DNA of 64,000 bases from Pararhizobium_B sp963838155 (GCA_963838155.1 CAWIQE010000031.1:1-64000), one strand, 5' to 3'; counted from the first letter of the stretch, positions 1-12,959 are shown. Notes: generated by a model not told the origin, from the letters alone. Numbers and translations are program-made.

Positions 1-4
1 CGAA

Positions 5-79
5 TGGTGGGCGTGCCTGGGATCGAACCAGGGACCCCTACGATGTCAACGTAGTGCTCTCCCGCTGAGCTACACGCCC
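5..79 (-). tRNA. tRNA-Val (anticodon GAC), with encoded CCA
   Basis: Read on the minus strand, a 7-bp acceptor stem (GGGCGTG/CACGCCC), a D-arm with AGCTCAG, an anticodon stem CTACG/CGTAG around loop TTGACAT (anticodon GAC) and a T-arm with GGTTCGATCC form a canonical cloverleaf. The CCA end is genome-encoded at 5-7. It lies just downstream of cpdR on the same strand. Confidence 0.95.
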
Positions 80-111
80 GTTCGCCGCGCGGATAAACCA
101 CAAAGGCCCTC

Positions 112-173
112 GCGGCGTCAAGCCGCGTTTTCAGGAATCGACCGGCGGCGTCAAGCCGCGTTTTCAGTAATCG
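112..173. repeat. Two tandem copies of a 29-bp hairpin repeat
   Basis: Positions 112-140 and 145-173 are near-identical copies. Each holds a small stem GCGGC-gtcaa-GCCGC followed by GTTTTC and ending in AATCG. They fill the gap between cpdR and tRNA-Val. The T-run lies on the plus strand, so they look like duplicated weak terminators for rightward transcription, although both flanking genes run leftward. Confidence 0.6.
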
Positions 174-183
174 GCCGACCGCC

Positions 184-543
184 TCACGCCGCCTGCAGCA
201 TCTTGTGGACTTCATCCACCAGATCGCGAAGGTGGAACGGCTTGGACAGCACCTTGGCGTCCTTCGGGGCCTTGGAATCGGGGTTCAGCGCCACCGCCGC
301 GAAGCCGGTGATGAACATCACCTTCAGGTCCGGATCGAGCTCCGTCGCGCGGCGGGCGAGCTCGATGCCGTCCATCTCCGGCATCACGATGTCGGTCAAG
401 AGCAGCGAGAAGGGCTCCTGCCGCAGGCGGTCGTAGGCGCTTGCGCCGTTATCGAAGGAGGTCACCTGGTAGCCGGCCTTCTCCAGCGCCTTGACCAGGA
501 ACCGGCGCATGTCGTTGTCGTCTTCCGCCAGAAGGATCTTCAT
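184..543 (-). CDS. cpdR: CpdR-type single-domain response regulator
   Basis: This 119-residue protein is a lone receiver domain with no output domain. The acidic pocket is E7-D8-D9, the predicted phospho-acceptor is D51 (LLLTDIVMPEMDG), the switch threonine is T79 and the conserved lysine is K101 (SKPF). In Caulobacter and rhizobia, unphosphorylated CpdR primes ClpXP to degrade cell-cycle substrates, including CtrA. Length, receiver-only architecture and position next to tRNA-Val fit CpdR1 of Rhizobiales. The link to CtrA is relevant because a CtrA-type site lies in front of the pilus operon in this window. Confidence 0.85.
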   Translation of the reverse strand: MKILLAEDDNDMRRFLVKALEKAGYQVTSFDNGASAYDRLRQEPFSLLLTDIVMPEMDGIELARRATELDPDLKVMFITGFAAVALNPDSKAPKDAKVLSKPFHLRDLVDEVHKMLQAA

Positions 544-838
544 GCAATATCATGCCCCAAATACCGAGACCGCAATTCGTCGATGTTGTGCCATGCCCCG
601 AAGGATTCTCTAAGGGATGGGCGGTAAATATCCTGTGAAGGTACGGTTCGGCAAGGGCGCGTTGCGCCGCCGCGGCGTCTGGACAGGCAAACGGGCAACT
701 GGCAACATGGGATTCGGCCATGCAGACGCTTCCGAAACTCTTGCGTGACGCACATGAAATCATCGACTCCCGCGGCATTTGGCGGCGGCATCTCCGGCCG
801 CCCGTCCCGGCGGATCCGACGCAGCGAGAGAAAATCCC

Positions 839-1720
839 GTGTTGAACGGATTTCATGACGCCCCCCCATTCGAGATTCGCCAGCCGGCCGAGCAGGCCGT
901 GCCCTTCGTCTTCAATTCGCCGCACAGCGGGCGGGTCTATCCGCGCGCCTTCCTCGAGCAGTCCCGGCTCGATTCGCGCGCCATCCGGCGCTCCGAGGAC
1001 TATTTCGTCGACGAACTCTTCGCGCCCGTCGTCGCCATGGGCGCGCCGTTGCTGGCGGCCAATTTTCCGCGCGCCTTCCTCGACGTCAACCGGGAGCCCT
1101 ACGAGCTCGATCCGCGCATGTTCGAAGGCAGCCTGCCGCCCTACGCCAACGTGTCGTCCATCCGCGTCGCCGGCGGGCTCGGAACGGTGCCGCGGCTGGT
1201 CGCCGAGAATCTCGAGATCTACCGCAAGCGCATTCCCGCCGAAGACGCCCTCGACCGGATCGAGCACATCTATCGCCCCTATCACGACGCGCTGCGCCGC
1301 CTTCTCGTGGAGACGCGTCTCGCTTTCGGCCATGCCGTCCTGATCGACTGCCATTCGATGCCGGCCAATCTTCGCATGGCCGGCAGCCCGGTCCGGCCGG
1401 ACTTCATCATCGGCGACCGCTACGGGACGAGCGCCCACCAGGACATCACCCGCACCGCGGCCATGCTCCTGAAGGGGATGGGCTACTCCGTCACCCGCAA
1501 CAAACCCTACGCCGGCGGCTTCATCACCGAGCACTACGGCCGCCCCGCGCAGGGCTTCCATGCGATCCAGATCGAGATCAACCGGGGCCTCTACGTCGAC
1601 GAGGAGACGCTGCAGAAGACGGCCGGCTTCGACGCGCTGCGCGAGGACATCGCGCAATTCTGCGAGGCCCTGACGAGAACCGCCGAGGGCGGCGGCGCGT
1701 GGCCGCTGGCAGCCGAATAG
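839..1720 (+). CDS. N-formylglutamate amidohydrolase family protein
   Basis: About 293 residues. The N-terminal FNSPHSGR motif, the central IDCHSMP motif and the C-terminal IQIEINRGLY segment are typical of the family, which hydrolyses N-formylglutamate to glutamate and formate at the end of one histidine-degradation route, using a metal in a zinc-peptidase-like fold. A GTG at 839 is chosen because GAGAG lies about 8 bp upstream; a TTG at 779 would add 20 residues of low-complexity sequence. No other hut gene is adjacent, so the physiological substrate is not fixed by context. Confidence 0.85.
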   Translation: MLNGFHDAPPFEIRQPAEQAVPFVFNSPHSGRVYPRAFLEQSRLDSRAIRRSEDYFVDELFAPVVAMGAPLLAANFPRAFLDVNREPYELDPRMFEGSLPPYANVSSIRVAGGLGTVPRLVAENLEIYRKRIPAEDALDRIEHIYRPYHDALRRLLVETRLAFGHAVLIDCHSMPANLRMAGSPVRPDFIIGDRYGTSAHQDITRTAAMLLKGMGYSVTRNKPYAGGFITEHYGRPAQGFHAIQIEINRGLYVDEETLQKTAGFDALREDIAQFCEALTRTAEGGGAWPLAAE

Positions 1721-1731
1721 AGGGGAACCTC

Positions 1732-1809
1732 AAAAAAAACCGCGCTCGAAAGCGCGGTTAAGTCTAGGGAGGAAACGCCCCAAGGAGGGCATTCACAGTC
1801 AAAGACTGT
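1732..1809 (-). ncRNA. mmgR: MmgR small RNA (alpha-r8 / suhB RNA motif)
   Basis: Read leftward, about 78 nt form a 5' hairpin (ACAGTC-ttt-GACTGT), a single-stranded stretch with two anti-Shine-Dalgarno-like motifs (CCCTCCTT and TTTCCTCCC), and a terminator hairpin (AACCGCGCT/AGCGCGGTT) followed by eight T residues. Length and motif order match my recollection of the about 77-nt S. meliloti MmgR RNA, an Hfq-associated RNA that limits polyhydroxybutyrate granule production. The motif was first described beside suhB-type genes, and an inositol monophosphatase-family gene is indeed the next gene here. Identification is by motif and structure only. Confidence 0.8.
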
Positions 1810-1816
1810 AACCGGA

Positions 1817-1845
1817 GAGTACTTTTTGCAGCGCACAATTGTCAA
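1817..1845 (-). promoter_or_regulatory. Predicted sigma-70 promoter of mmgR
   Basis: On the minus strand TTGACA (1840-1845) and GTACTC (1817-1822) are separated by exactly 17 bp. The predicted start lies 7 bp further, at about 1809, which is exactly the 5' base of the first MmgR hairpin. Confidence 0.6.
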
Positions 1846-2053
1846 GGTTTTTCTGCCCAACCTATTCGCATGTCCAAAAACCGGGCAAAAATGCAACACT
1901 TTTGGATAATGCGTTGAATTTTATCGGAAAAGAGTGACTACGAGGCTTCCGTAAGGGTGCTTTTCGAGGGTAGTCGGGCGCCGCGGGGGCGCACCGATCC
2001 CGCGCCGGCACGGGGCAGACAGGTGCAAACGCGAACCGCCGGAGTGTCGAGCG

Positions 2054-2896
2054 ATGCCTGCCGATTTCGATTTTCTTTCCGAGCTGGCCGATGCCGCCGG
2101 CCGCGAAACGCTTCCGCGCTTCAGGCGCGGCCTCGACGTCGCCAACAAGCAGGCGGGCGGTTTCGATCCGGTGACCGAGGCCGACCGGGCCGCGGAACTG
2201 GCGATCCGGCGGCTGATCGAGAGCCGCTTCCCGGACCACGGGATCCTCGGAGAGGAACACGGCACCGTCAACGCCGGCGCCCGCCATCTCTGGGTCATCG
2301 ACCCGATCGACGGCACCCGGGCCTTCATTTCCGGCGTTCCCGTCTGGGGGACCCTGGTCGGCCTCTACGAGGACGGCCGCGCCCTCCTCGGCATGATGGA
2401 CCAGCCCTTCACCGGCGAGCGTTTTCTCGGCGGCCCCGAAGGCGCCGTCTACCGGGGCCCCGGCGGCCCGCGCACGCTCGGGACGCGCGACTGCGGGGAT
2501 CTCGCCTCCGCCATCCTCTTCACCACCTCGCCGAAGCTCTACGACGGCCCGCGCCGGGAGCGGTTCGAGGCGCTGGAGCAATCGGTCCGGCTGGCGCGCT
2601 ACGGCTGCGACTGCTACGCCTTCGCGATGCTCGCCGCCGGCCATGTCGACGTCGTCGTCGAGGCGGACCTCAAGCCCTACGACATCGCCGCGCTGATCCC
2701 CATCGTCGAGGCCGCGGGCGGCGTCGTCACCACCTGGACGGGCGGACGCCCCGAGGACGGCGGCGACATCCTCGCCTGCGGCAGCGCCGCAATCCATCGC
2801 GCCGCACTGGCTCTTCTCTCGCCCGATAGCCAAAGCGCTTCCAGGAAAAGTGGAACCCGGTTTTCCGTCCGGAAGCGCGCAAGAACAATGAGGTAG
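2054..2896 (+). CDS. hisN: Inositol monophosphatase-family histidinol-phosphatase (HisN-like)
   Basis: 280 residues with the Mg-binding signature of the inositol monophosphatase superfamily: D44, E67/E68 (GEE) and WVIDPIDGT with D83 and D86. The GTRAFISG continuation is characteristic of the HisN type, which removes phosphate from L-histidinol phosphate in histidine synthesis; a generic SuhB-like activity is the alternative. The last 20 or so residues (from about SQSASRKSG) and the stop codon are encoded by the dispersed repeat at 2835-2935, so the native C-terminus has been replaced or extended by repeat-derived sequence. Confidence 0.8.
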   Translation: MPADFDFLSELADAAGRETLPRFRRGLDVANKQAGGFDPVTEADRAAELAIRRLIESRFPDHGILGEEHGTVNAGARHLWVIDPIDGTRAFISGVPVWGTLVGLYEDGRALLGMMDQPFTGERFLGGPEGAVYRGPGGPRTLGTRDCGDLASAILFTTSPKLYDGPRRERFEALEQSVRLARYGCDCYAFAMLAAGHVDVVVEADLKPYDIAALIPIVEAAGGVVTTWTGGRPEDGGDILACGSAAIHRAALALLSPDSQSASRKSGTRFSVRKRARTMR

Positions 2897-2935
2897 AGCG
2901 GGTCCGCGATTCCGTGAAGCGCGGACCCGCTCTAG
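2835..2935. repeat. RIME-like dispersed repeat, copy 1 (both hairpins)
   Basis: Module I is a palindrome with arms GCGCTTCC/GGAAGCGC enclosing AGGAAAAGTGG and GGTTTTCCGTCC. Module II is a second palindrome (GAGCGGGTCCGCG/CGCGGACCCGCTC) ending in CTAG. The element supplies the end of hisN and the stop codon of the convergent hydrolase, and module II could terminate transcription from both sides. Relatives occur at ten or more places in this window. Confidence 0.85.
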
Positions 2936-3891
2936 GCCGGCGGCACATAGGCCTCGCCGGGGAAGAAACTGTCGATGGCCGCCAGTGCCTGCGCCCTGTA
3001 GACGTCCCGCTCCTGGAAGATCTCGTGGCGCGCGCCGTCGATCGCCAGGAGGTGGCCGGCGCGGAACCGCTCGTCGAGTTCCTCCAGCGCGGCCGCCGGC
3101 ACGATCGGGTCCAGGGTCGGCGAGACGACGAGCGTGGGAACGCGGATCGTCTCCAGATGCGCCTGCCGGACGACGCGCTTCATGGCCCTGAGCGATTCGT
3201 CGAGCCAGCGCACCGTCGGCCCACCCAGCGCCAGCTCCGGCACGGCCTCGACGATCGCCGCGTTCCGCTCGAAGCGCGCCCTGTCGGAGGTCAGGCCGTT
3301 GCCCTCGAAGGCGACGGCGCGGTCCCGTCCGCCGACCGCCATGGTGGCGAAGCCCGTGAGGCAGGCGATCCGCATGAGGAGCGCTATGCGGCGCTGGCCG
3401 ATCCTCTGCCCCCCGAGCGCCACGAAGGGCGCGGTCAGCACCATGCGCTCGATCCGGTTCGACAGCTCCGGCGCGGCGGAGAGCGCCACCAGCCCGCCCG
3501 TCGAATGTCCCACCAGGTAGAAGGGAAGCCGGGTATCGGGCAGCACCACGTGCTCGATGAAGCGCTCCAGGTCGTGCCCGTAGTCGGAGAAGCGGCGGAC
3601 ATAGCCCTTCAGCGGATCGGCGAGAAGCCGTTCCGACCCGCCCTGCCCGCGCCAGTCGAAGGTCGCCACCCAGAACCCCATCTCCGTCAGGTCGCGGATC
3701 GTCTCGAAATATTTCTCGATGGATTCGTTGCGCCCCTGCAGGAGGACGATCGTGCCCCGCGCGGTCGCGCGCGGGCAGCGGAACACCGCATAGCGCACGC
3801 GCCGGCGGTCGTAGGTGCGGAAAAATCCCGCCTGCGCCGCCTCGGGCGCCGGGTTGTCCGGCGTGTCGTGGAGAACCGGTTCGCTGGCCAA
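2932..3891 (-). CDS. Alpha/beta hydrolase, lysophospholipase (PldB-like) family
   Basis: About 319 residues from a TTG start at 3891, which has a GAGG-type ribosome site. The serine hydrolase nucleophile elbow is GHSTGG, the acid is probably the Asp of SPTLDPIVP, and the histidine lies in GARHEIFQE near the C-terminus. An FDWRGQGGS oxyanion-type motif is typical of monoacylglycerol lipase/lysophospholipase L2 proteins, which cleave a fatty acyl chain from a lysophospholipid or monoglyceride. The stop codon (CTA on the plus strand at 2932-2934) comes from the terminal CTAG of the neighbouring repeat. The open frame continues upstream to 4104 but loses family character there. Confidence 0.75.
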   Translation of the reverse strand: MASEPVLHDTPDNPAPEAAQAGFFRTYDRRRVRYAVFRCPRATARGTIVLLQGRNESIEKYFETIRDLTEMGFWVATFDWRGQGGSERLLADPLKGYVRRFSDYGHDLERFIEHVVLPDTRLPFYLVGHSTGGLVALSAAPELSNRIERMVLTAPFVALGGQRIGQRRIALLMRIACLTGFATMAVGGRDRAVAFEGNGLTSDRARFERNAAIVEAVPELALGGPTVRWLDESLRAMKRVVRQAHLETIRVPTLVVSPTLDPIVPAAALEELDERFRAGHLLAIDGARHEIFQERDVYRAQALAAIDSFFPGEAYVPPA

Positions 3892-4519
3892 TGGAAAAGT
3901 GCCTCGAGAGTTGGCGGGCACCCAGGATACGCCCCGACGGGTTAAGCATCCTTTGCCCCCGAGCCGGGCCCCGAACCGGGCCCCGAACTGGGCCCCTAAC
4001 TGGAATGCAACCGGAATGCGAGGGCGACCGAGGACCCGTCCGCCAGCCCCGACGAAAATGACGGGCCCCCGGCCAGAGCGACCGGAGAGGAAGGGACGTT
4101 GCACCCCGGTCGACCAGGGAATTCTTTCCCTGACGATCCCGAGGCTAGCAAGACGTTCCTGAACGCGAACCGAACCTCGCGTTCATCGTTGGTTCATCTG
4201 GGTCGGTTCATCTGGTCGGTTCATCTGGCTGGGCCGGGCGGAGCGCGCTCCCCGGAAAATGTCAATCTCCGCCCTGCGCGGCAAATTGCAGCGCTCCGCC
4301 CTCCTCGCTTTCGCTTTTGCCGCAACAATGCTAACGAGCGTCGAAATCCGCAGCCAATCGATCTCGAGCGGCGCCGGACGCCGTTCCGCCGCCAGAGGTC
4401 CCCGCTTTGCCGGAACCGACCGTCGCAGTCCGCTGCCCTCTCGGCAGGCGCTCGGCGACGGCATCGGCAAAGGCGCGTCGAAGACGATGCGAACGGAAGA
4501 AGAAAGGACGACGAAAGAA
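3892..4519. other. Intergenic region with two short tandem-repeat patches
   Basis: No convincing gene. Near 3960-4000 a GGGCCCC-containing unit of 11-12 bp is repeated three times. At about 4183-4230 the unit TCGGTTCATCTGG is repeated about three times. The ClC frame stays open leftward to 4259, where a Met begins a hydrophobic stretch (LLAFAFAATML), so a longer N-terminus for the channel or a separate short peptide cannot be excluded. Confidence 0.5.
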
Positions 4520-5899
4520 ATGCCACGCGCACCGCGGAACCGGGTATTGCGACGCTCCAGGGCCCTGATGACCTCTTCCCGCATCTGGAAGCCGCGCCTG
4601 GTGTTCTGGCTCGGCGCGCTGGCGATCGGCATCATCAGCGCCGGCTTCGCGGCGGTGGCCGACGGCGCGCAGATGGTCTTTTCCGGCCTGACTTCCGGCG
4701 GCGGCTGGCACGCCTTCCTCCCCCTCCTCGTCACCCCGCTCGGCTTCATCCTCTGCGCCTGGCTCGCCGACCGCTATTTCCCGGGATCGCAGGGCAGCGG
4801 CATCCCGCAATGCATCGCCTCCCGCCATCTGCGCGACGACGAGGAGCGCGGCGGCTACCTGTCCCTGCACGTCGTCTTCGGCAAGATCGCGCTGACCATC
4901 GTCGGCCTCGGCTGCGGCGCCTCGATCGGCCGCGAGGGCCCGACGGTGCAGATCGGCGCCGCGATGATGCTGCAGGCCGCCCGCATCGGCGGCATGATGC
5001 AGGCGCGCGGCCTGATCCTCGCGGGCTCGGCCGCCGGCATCGCCGCGGCCTTCAACACCCCGCTCGCCGGCGTCGTCTTCGCCATCGAGGAGATGAGCCG
5101 CAGCTATTCCGCCCGCACCAACGGCATCGTGCTGGCCACCGTGATCATCGCCGGCCTGGCCTCGCTCGCCCTCGTCGGCAACTACACCTATTTCGGACGC
5201 ACCCACGTCGTCGCCGCCTTCCCCGGCGACTGGGGCCTCGTCATCGCCTGCGGCTTCATCGGCGGCGCGCTCGGCTCCGTCTTCAGCGACGGCGTGCTGC
5301 GGATCACCAAGCGCATCCGCCGCTGGCGCACGGTCCAGCCGAAATGGCGCGTCATCACCGTCGCCGGCGCCGCCGGCCTCCTCGTCGCCGTCCTCGGCGT
5401 GGCGACCGGCGGCCTGACCTTCGGCACCGGCTACGAGCAGGCGCGCCAAGCCATCCAGGCGAGCGCGACGCCCGGCTGGCAGGGCCTTCCCGTCACCTTC
5501 TTCCTCGCCAAGTTCGTCGCCACCATCGCCTCCACCGTTTCCGGCATTCCCGGCGGCCTCTTCGCCCCGTCGCTCGCCGTCGGCGCAGGGCTCGGCAGCA
5601 CGCTCGGCTACCTCTTCGGCGCAAGCGCCAGCCTGGCCGCCGTCCTCGGCATGACCGGCTATTTCGCCGGCGTGACGCAGGCGCCCATGACCGCCTTCGT
5701 AATCATCATCGAGATGACCGACAACCACGACAACGTCGTCCCCCTGATGGCCGCCTCGATGCTCGGCTACGGCGCCGCCCGGCTGATCTCGCCGGAGCCG
5801 CTCTACCATGCGCTCTCGCGCTTCTTCATCGCCGACGCGCTCCGCAAGCGCCGGGCCGACGCCGCCGCGATCAAGGAGCCGGCCCCGGCCTCGGCCTGA
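4520..5899 (+). CDS. ClC-family chloride channel or H+/Cl- antiporter
   Basis: About 459 residues of a polytopic membrane protein. The three selectivity signatures are in order: GSGIPQ, GREGPTVQ (with the gating glutamate) and GIPGGLFAPSLAVGA. The SAAGIAAAFNTPLAGVVFAIEE helix is diagnostic of ClC proteins. No C-terminal CBS domains are present, which fits a bacterial exchanger of E. coli ClcA type. The start at 4520 is preferred for AAAGGA 11 bp upstream; an in-frame ATG at 4487 is the alternative. It would exchange chloride for protons across the inner membrane, for example in acid stress. Confidence 0.88.
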   Translation: MPRAPRNRVLRRSRALMTSSRIWKPRLVFWLGALAIGIISAGFAAVADGAQMVFSGLTSGGGWHAFLPLLVTPLGFILCAWLADRYFPGSQGSGIPQCIASRHLRDDEERGGYLSLHVVFGKIALTIVGLGCGASIGREGPTVQIGAAMMLQAARIGGMMQARGLILAGSAAGIAAAFNTPLAGVVFAIEEMSRSYSARTNGIVLATVIIAGLASLALVGNYTYFGRTHVVAAFPGDWGLVIACGFIGGALGSVFSDGVLRITKRIRRWRTVQPKWRVITVAGAAGLLVAVLGVATGGLTFGTGYEQARQAIQASATPGWQGLPVTFFLAKFVATIASTVSGIPGGLFAPSLAVGAGLGSTLGYLFGASASLAAVLGMTGYFAGVTQAPMTAFVIIIEMTDNHDNVVPLMAASMLGYGAARLISPEPLYHALSRFFIADALRKRRADAAAIKEPAPASA

Positions 5900-5938
5900 C
5901 CGGCAGCGCCCGGCGCCGCGTCCTCCGCGAAAAGGGAT

Positions 5939-5968
5939 CTTGACGTCGAATTCGCCAATTCCCATCTC
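5939..5968 (+). promoter_or_regulatory. Predicted heat-shock (RpoH) promoter of hsp20
   Basis: CTTGAC (5939-5944) and CCCATCTC (5961-5968) lie 16 bp apart. This resembles the RpoH consensus (CTTGAA and CCCCATNT) and lies about 100 bp upstream of the hsp20 start, leaving room for the ROSE leader. Confidence 0.5.
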
Positions 5969-6046
5969 CGTTCAGCAGGCGCCAAACGGGTCTGCCGGCC
6001 TTTCCTGACTTGCCACACGGGAGTCGCATCGGGCCGATCTGCAACA

Positions 6047-6065
6047 GTCGCTTCTTTTGGAGGAC
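6047..6065 (+). promoter_or_regulatory. ROSE-type RNA thermometer, Shine-Dalgarno-masking hairpin
   Basis: The hairpin pairs GTC-G-CTTC (6047-6054) with GGAGGAC (6059-6065) across a TTTT loop, leaving G6050 bulged. The UYGCU sequence opposite the Shine-Dalgarno with one bulged G is the hallmark of repression-of-heat-shock-gene-expression (ROSE) elements. It sequesters GGAGG three to ten bases before the ATG at 6069. At low temperature the site is masked; heating melts the weak G-U and A-U pairs. The upstream leader (about 5980-6046) probably holds further stems. Confidence 0.78.
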
Positions 6066-6068
6066 GTC

Positions 6069-6536
6069 ATGCGTCACGTCGATTTTTCGCCCCTCTATCG
6101 TTCCACCGTCGGCTTCGACCGCCTCTTCACCATGCTGGACAGCCTTGGCCAGCCCGAACAGGCGCAGAGCTTCCCGCCCTACAACATCGAACGCACCGGT
6201 GAGAACGCCTACCGCATCACCATGGCCGTCGCCGGCTTCGGCGAGGACGAGCTGTCCATCGAGGCCCGCGAGCACGTGCTGACCGTCAAGGCCGAGAAGG
6301 CCGAGAACGAGGGCACGGAGAGCGCCGAGGTGCTCTATCGCGGCATCGCCAAGCGCGCCTTCGAGCGCCGCTTCCAGCTCGCCGACCACGTCGAGGTCCG
6401 CGGCGCGTCGCTGAAGAACGGCCTGCTTCACATCGATCTGGTCCGTGAAATCCCGGAAGCCATGAAGCCCCGCAAGATCGAGATCGCCAACAACTCGACC
6501 AAGGAGGCACGGCAGATCGAGGCGCAGAGCGCCTGA
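6069..6536 (+). CDS. Small heat-shock protein, Hsp20/IbpA family
   Basis: 155 residues with an N-terminal FDRLFTMLD segment and an alpha-crystallin domain (about residues 34-130), including NIERTGENAYRITMAVAGF and a short C-terminal tail with the IEIAN sequence. It is an ATP-independent holdase that keeps unfolding proteins soluble in the cytoplasm. The start at 6069 is set by GGAGG at 6059-6063. Translation is predicted to be thermosensor-controlled by the ROSE hairpin, and transcription by RpoH. It stands alone, followed by its own terminator. Confidence 0.93.
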   Translation: MRHVDFSPLYRSTVGFDRLFTMLDSLGQPEQAQSFPPYNIERTGENAYRITMAVAGFGEDELSIEAREHVLTVKAEKAENEGTESAEVLYRGIAKRAFERRFQLADHVEVRGASLKNGLLHIDLVREIPEAMKPRKIEIANNSTKEARQIEAQSA

Positions 6537-6561
6537 TCGGCCATCGGCCCCACGGAAACGG

Positions 6562-6588
6562 GAACGGCGCCCGCCCGGGCGCCGTTTT
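6562..6588 (+). terminator. Rho-independent terminator of hsp20
   Basis: A GC-rich hairpin with arms ACGGCGCC/GGCGCCGT around CGCCCG, followed by TTTTCGT, 25 bp after the hsp20 stop. Confidence 0.8.
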
Positions 6589-6635
6589 CGTCGTTGCGGC
6601 AGCCGGTTTCCCGTCCGCCATGAGCGCGCCGCGCT

Positions 6636-7682
6636 TCAGAGAAGCTCGACGAAGCGGTCGACGTCGTCCTCGGTGGTGGCGAAGCTCGTCACCAGCCTGA
6701 CCATCGTCTCGTCCCCGGCGATCGTCCTGCGCACGGCGCGCGGCGGGTTCCAGTCGAGCATCACGGCCCCTTTGTCACGCAGTGCCTTCGCGCGATCCTT
6801 CTTGAGGATCGGGAAGAGCTCGTTGGTCTGCGTCTCCCAGCCCAGCCGCGCCTCCCTCGAAGCGCCGATGCCCGCCCGCAGGCGGTCGGCCATGGCGTTG
6901 GCGTGGCGGGCGAGATCCAGCCACAGCCCGTCGGCGAGATAGGCCTCGAACTGCGCGGCCATGAACCGGCTCTTGGAAAAGAGCTGGGCGGCGCGCTTGC
7001 GAATGAACGGCAGGTCCCGCGCCGCCTCGGGCTTCAGGAAGACCAGCGCCTCGGCGCACCAGCAACCGTTCTTCGTGGCCCCGAAGGAGACGATGTCGAC
7101 GCCGCGCTTCCAGGTCATCTCCGCCGGCGTCGTGCCGAGGTGGACGAGCGCGTTGGCGAAGCGCGCCCCGTCCATGTGCAGCGGCACGCCGTGCTGGGCG
7201 GCGACGGCGGAGATGGCCTCGATCTCTCCCGGCGCATAGACCGTGCCGACCTCGGTCGCCTGGGTCATCGAGACCGCCATCGGCTGGCCCGCATGGACGG
7301 AACCCGGCGGAAAGCGGCCGATCTCGGCGGCGAGGTCCTCCGGGTTCATCTTGCCGGCCTCGCCGGAGACCGGCACCAGCCGCGCCCCGTGGGTGAAGAA
7401 CTCCGGAGCGCCGCACTCGTCCTCGATGACGTGGGCCTCCGAATGGCAGAAGCTGACGCCGCCCGGCCGGTTGACGCTGGCGAGCGCCAGCGAGTTGGCC
7501 GCCGTCCCGGTGCCGACGAAGAACACCGCCACCTCGCGCTCGAAGAGCGTGTCGAACAGGCCTTCGACCCGCCGGTCGAGATCGCTGGTCCCGTAGGCGG
7601 AGGCGAACCCCCCGGCGTGCCGGGTCAGCGCCTCGCAGATCTTCGGGTGGGCGCCGGCCCAATTGTCGGAGGCGAACATCAT
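6636..7682 (-). CDS. ltaE: Low-specificity L-threonine aldolase
   Basis: 348 residues from the ATG at 7682. It is a PLP enzyme of the beta-eliminating lyase/threonine aldolase family, with N-terminal FASDNWAGAHP, glycine-rich FVGTGTAANSLAL, HMDGARFANAL (cofactor-binding Asp) and SFGATKNG, whose Lys is the Schiff-base residue. It cleaves L-threonine or allo-threonine to glycine and acetaldehyde in the cytosol. Length is normal for the family. It is transcribed away from gltB and has no obvious operon partner. Confidence 0.88.
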   Translation of the reverse strand: MMFASDNWAGAHPKICEALTRHAGGFASAYGTSDLDRRVEGLFDTLFEREVAVFFVGTGTAANSLALASVNRPGGVSFCHSEAHVIEDECGAPEFFTHGARLVPVSGEAGKMNPEDLAAEIGRFPPGSVHAGQPMAVSMTQATEVGTVYAPGEIEAISAVAAQHGVPLHMDGARFANALVHLGTTPAEMTWKRGVDIVSFGATKNGCWCAEALVFLKPEAARDLPFIRKRAAQLFSKSRFMAAQFEAYLADGLWLDLARHANAMADRLRAGIGASREARLGWETQTNELFPILKKDRAKALRDKGAVMLDWNPPRAVRRTIAGDETMVRLVTSFATTEDDVDRFVELL

Positions 7683-7948
7683 GGCTGCGGGTCCCCGTTC
7701 GGCGGACCGGCCGCTTTCGGCCCGCGATTGGCAGAAGTCGATCGGAGAGGCATAGCGCCCGCGCCCGGGAGGGGCAAGGGACGGGACCGCCCGACCGCCC
7801 GCCGCGACAGATTGTCGAAGCCGGCCACCGGCTCCGGACATAAAGTTTCGCCGGCGCCCCGCGGGGCGCAACAAATCGAACTGATAAGTTTCGATTTTCG
7901 ACCCCGATCACTTGCGGAGCCGCCCCGTTTCTGGCATGACATGCCGAG

Positions 7949-7975
7949 ATAGGACAGGGTTGCTGTCCTATTTTT
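7949..7975 (+). terminator. Intrinsic terminator or attenuator upstream of gltB
   Basis: A perfect 9-bp stem (ATAGGACAG/CTGTCCTAT) with a 5-base loop is followed by TTTT, 238 bp before the gltB start. No upstream gene on this strand needs terminating. It may be an attenuator in the gltB leader or the 3' end of an unannotated small RNA that begins in the preceding 100 bp. The rest of the 530-bp gap (7683-8212) shows nothing else I can name. Confidence 0.6.
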
Positions 7976-8212
7976 CCGTCTGCCGATCCGGCCGAAGGTT
8001 CTGCAAGCGCCGTCGAATGCGGTATATTCGCCCGCAGCGCCGTTGCAGGAAGCCGCCCGCCGGCAGCGCCGGCAGAGGGCATGGCCGCAGCGCCTCGCGA
8101 CGCAGGAAGGCCTTCGCGGCACGCCCGCGAAACCGGCGCCCGCAGGCGCCGGGCCTCGGAAAGCCGGAAAAGACGAGCTGCCGCAAGGGCAGAAGGACAG
8201 GAGACAGGGACG

Positions 8213-12937
<4,725 letters not shown>

Positions 12938-12959
12938 TCGTTGCATCTCCGGGCCGAAA

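Noticed and set aside
5..79. tRNA-Val as an integration site for a genomic island
   Set aside because: No integrase gene and no repeat of the tRNA 3' end were seen in the window; the neighbouring genes are core.
1862..3949. A 695-codon minus-strand frame across hisN and the hydrolase
   Set aside because: It overlaps two genes whose catalytic motifs lie in other frames and only remains open because of base composition.
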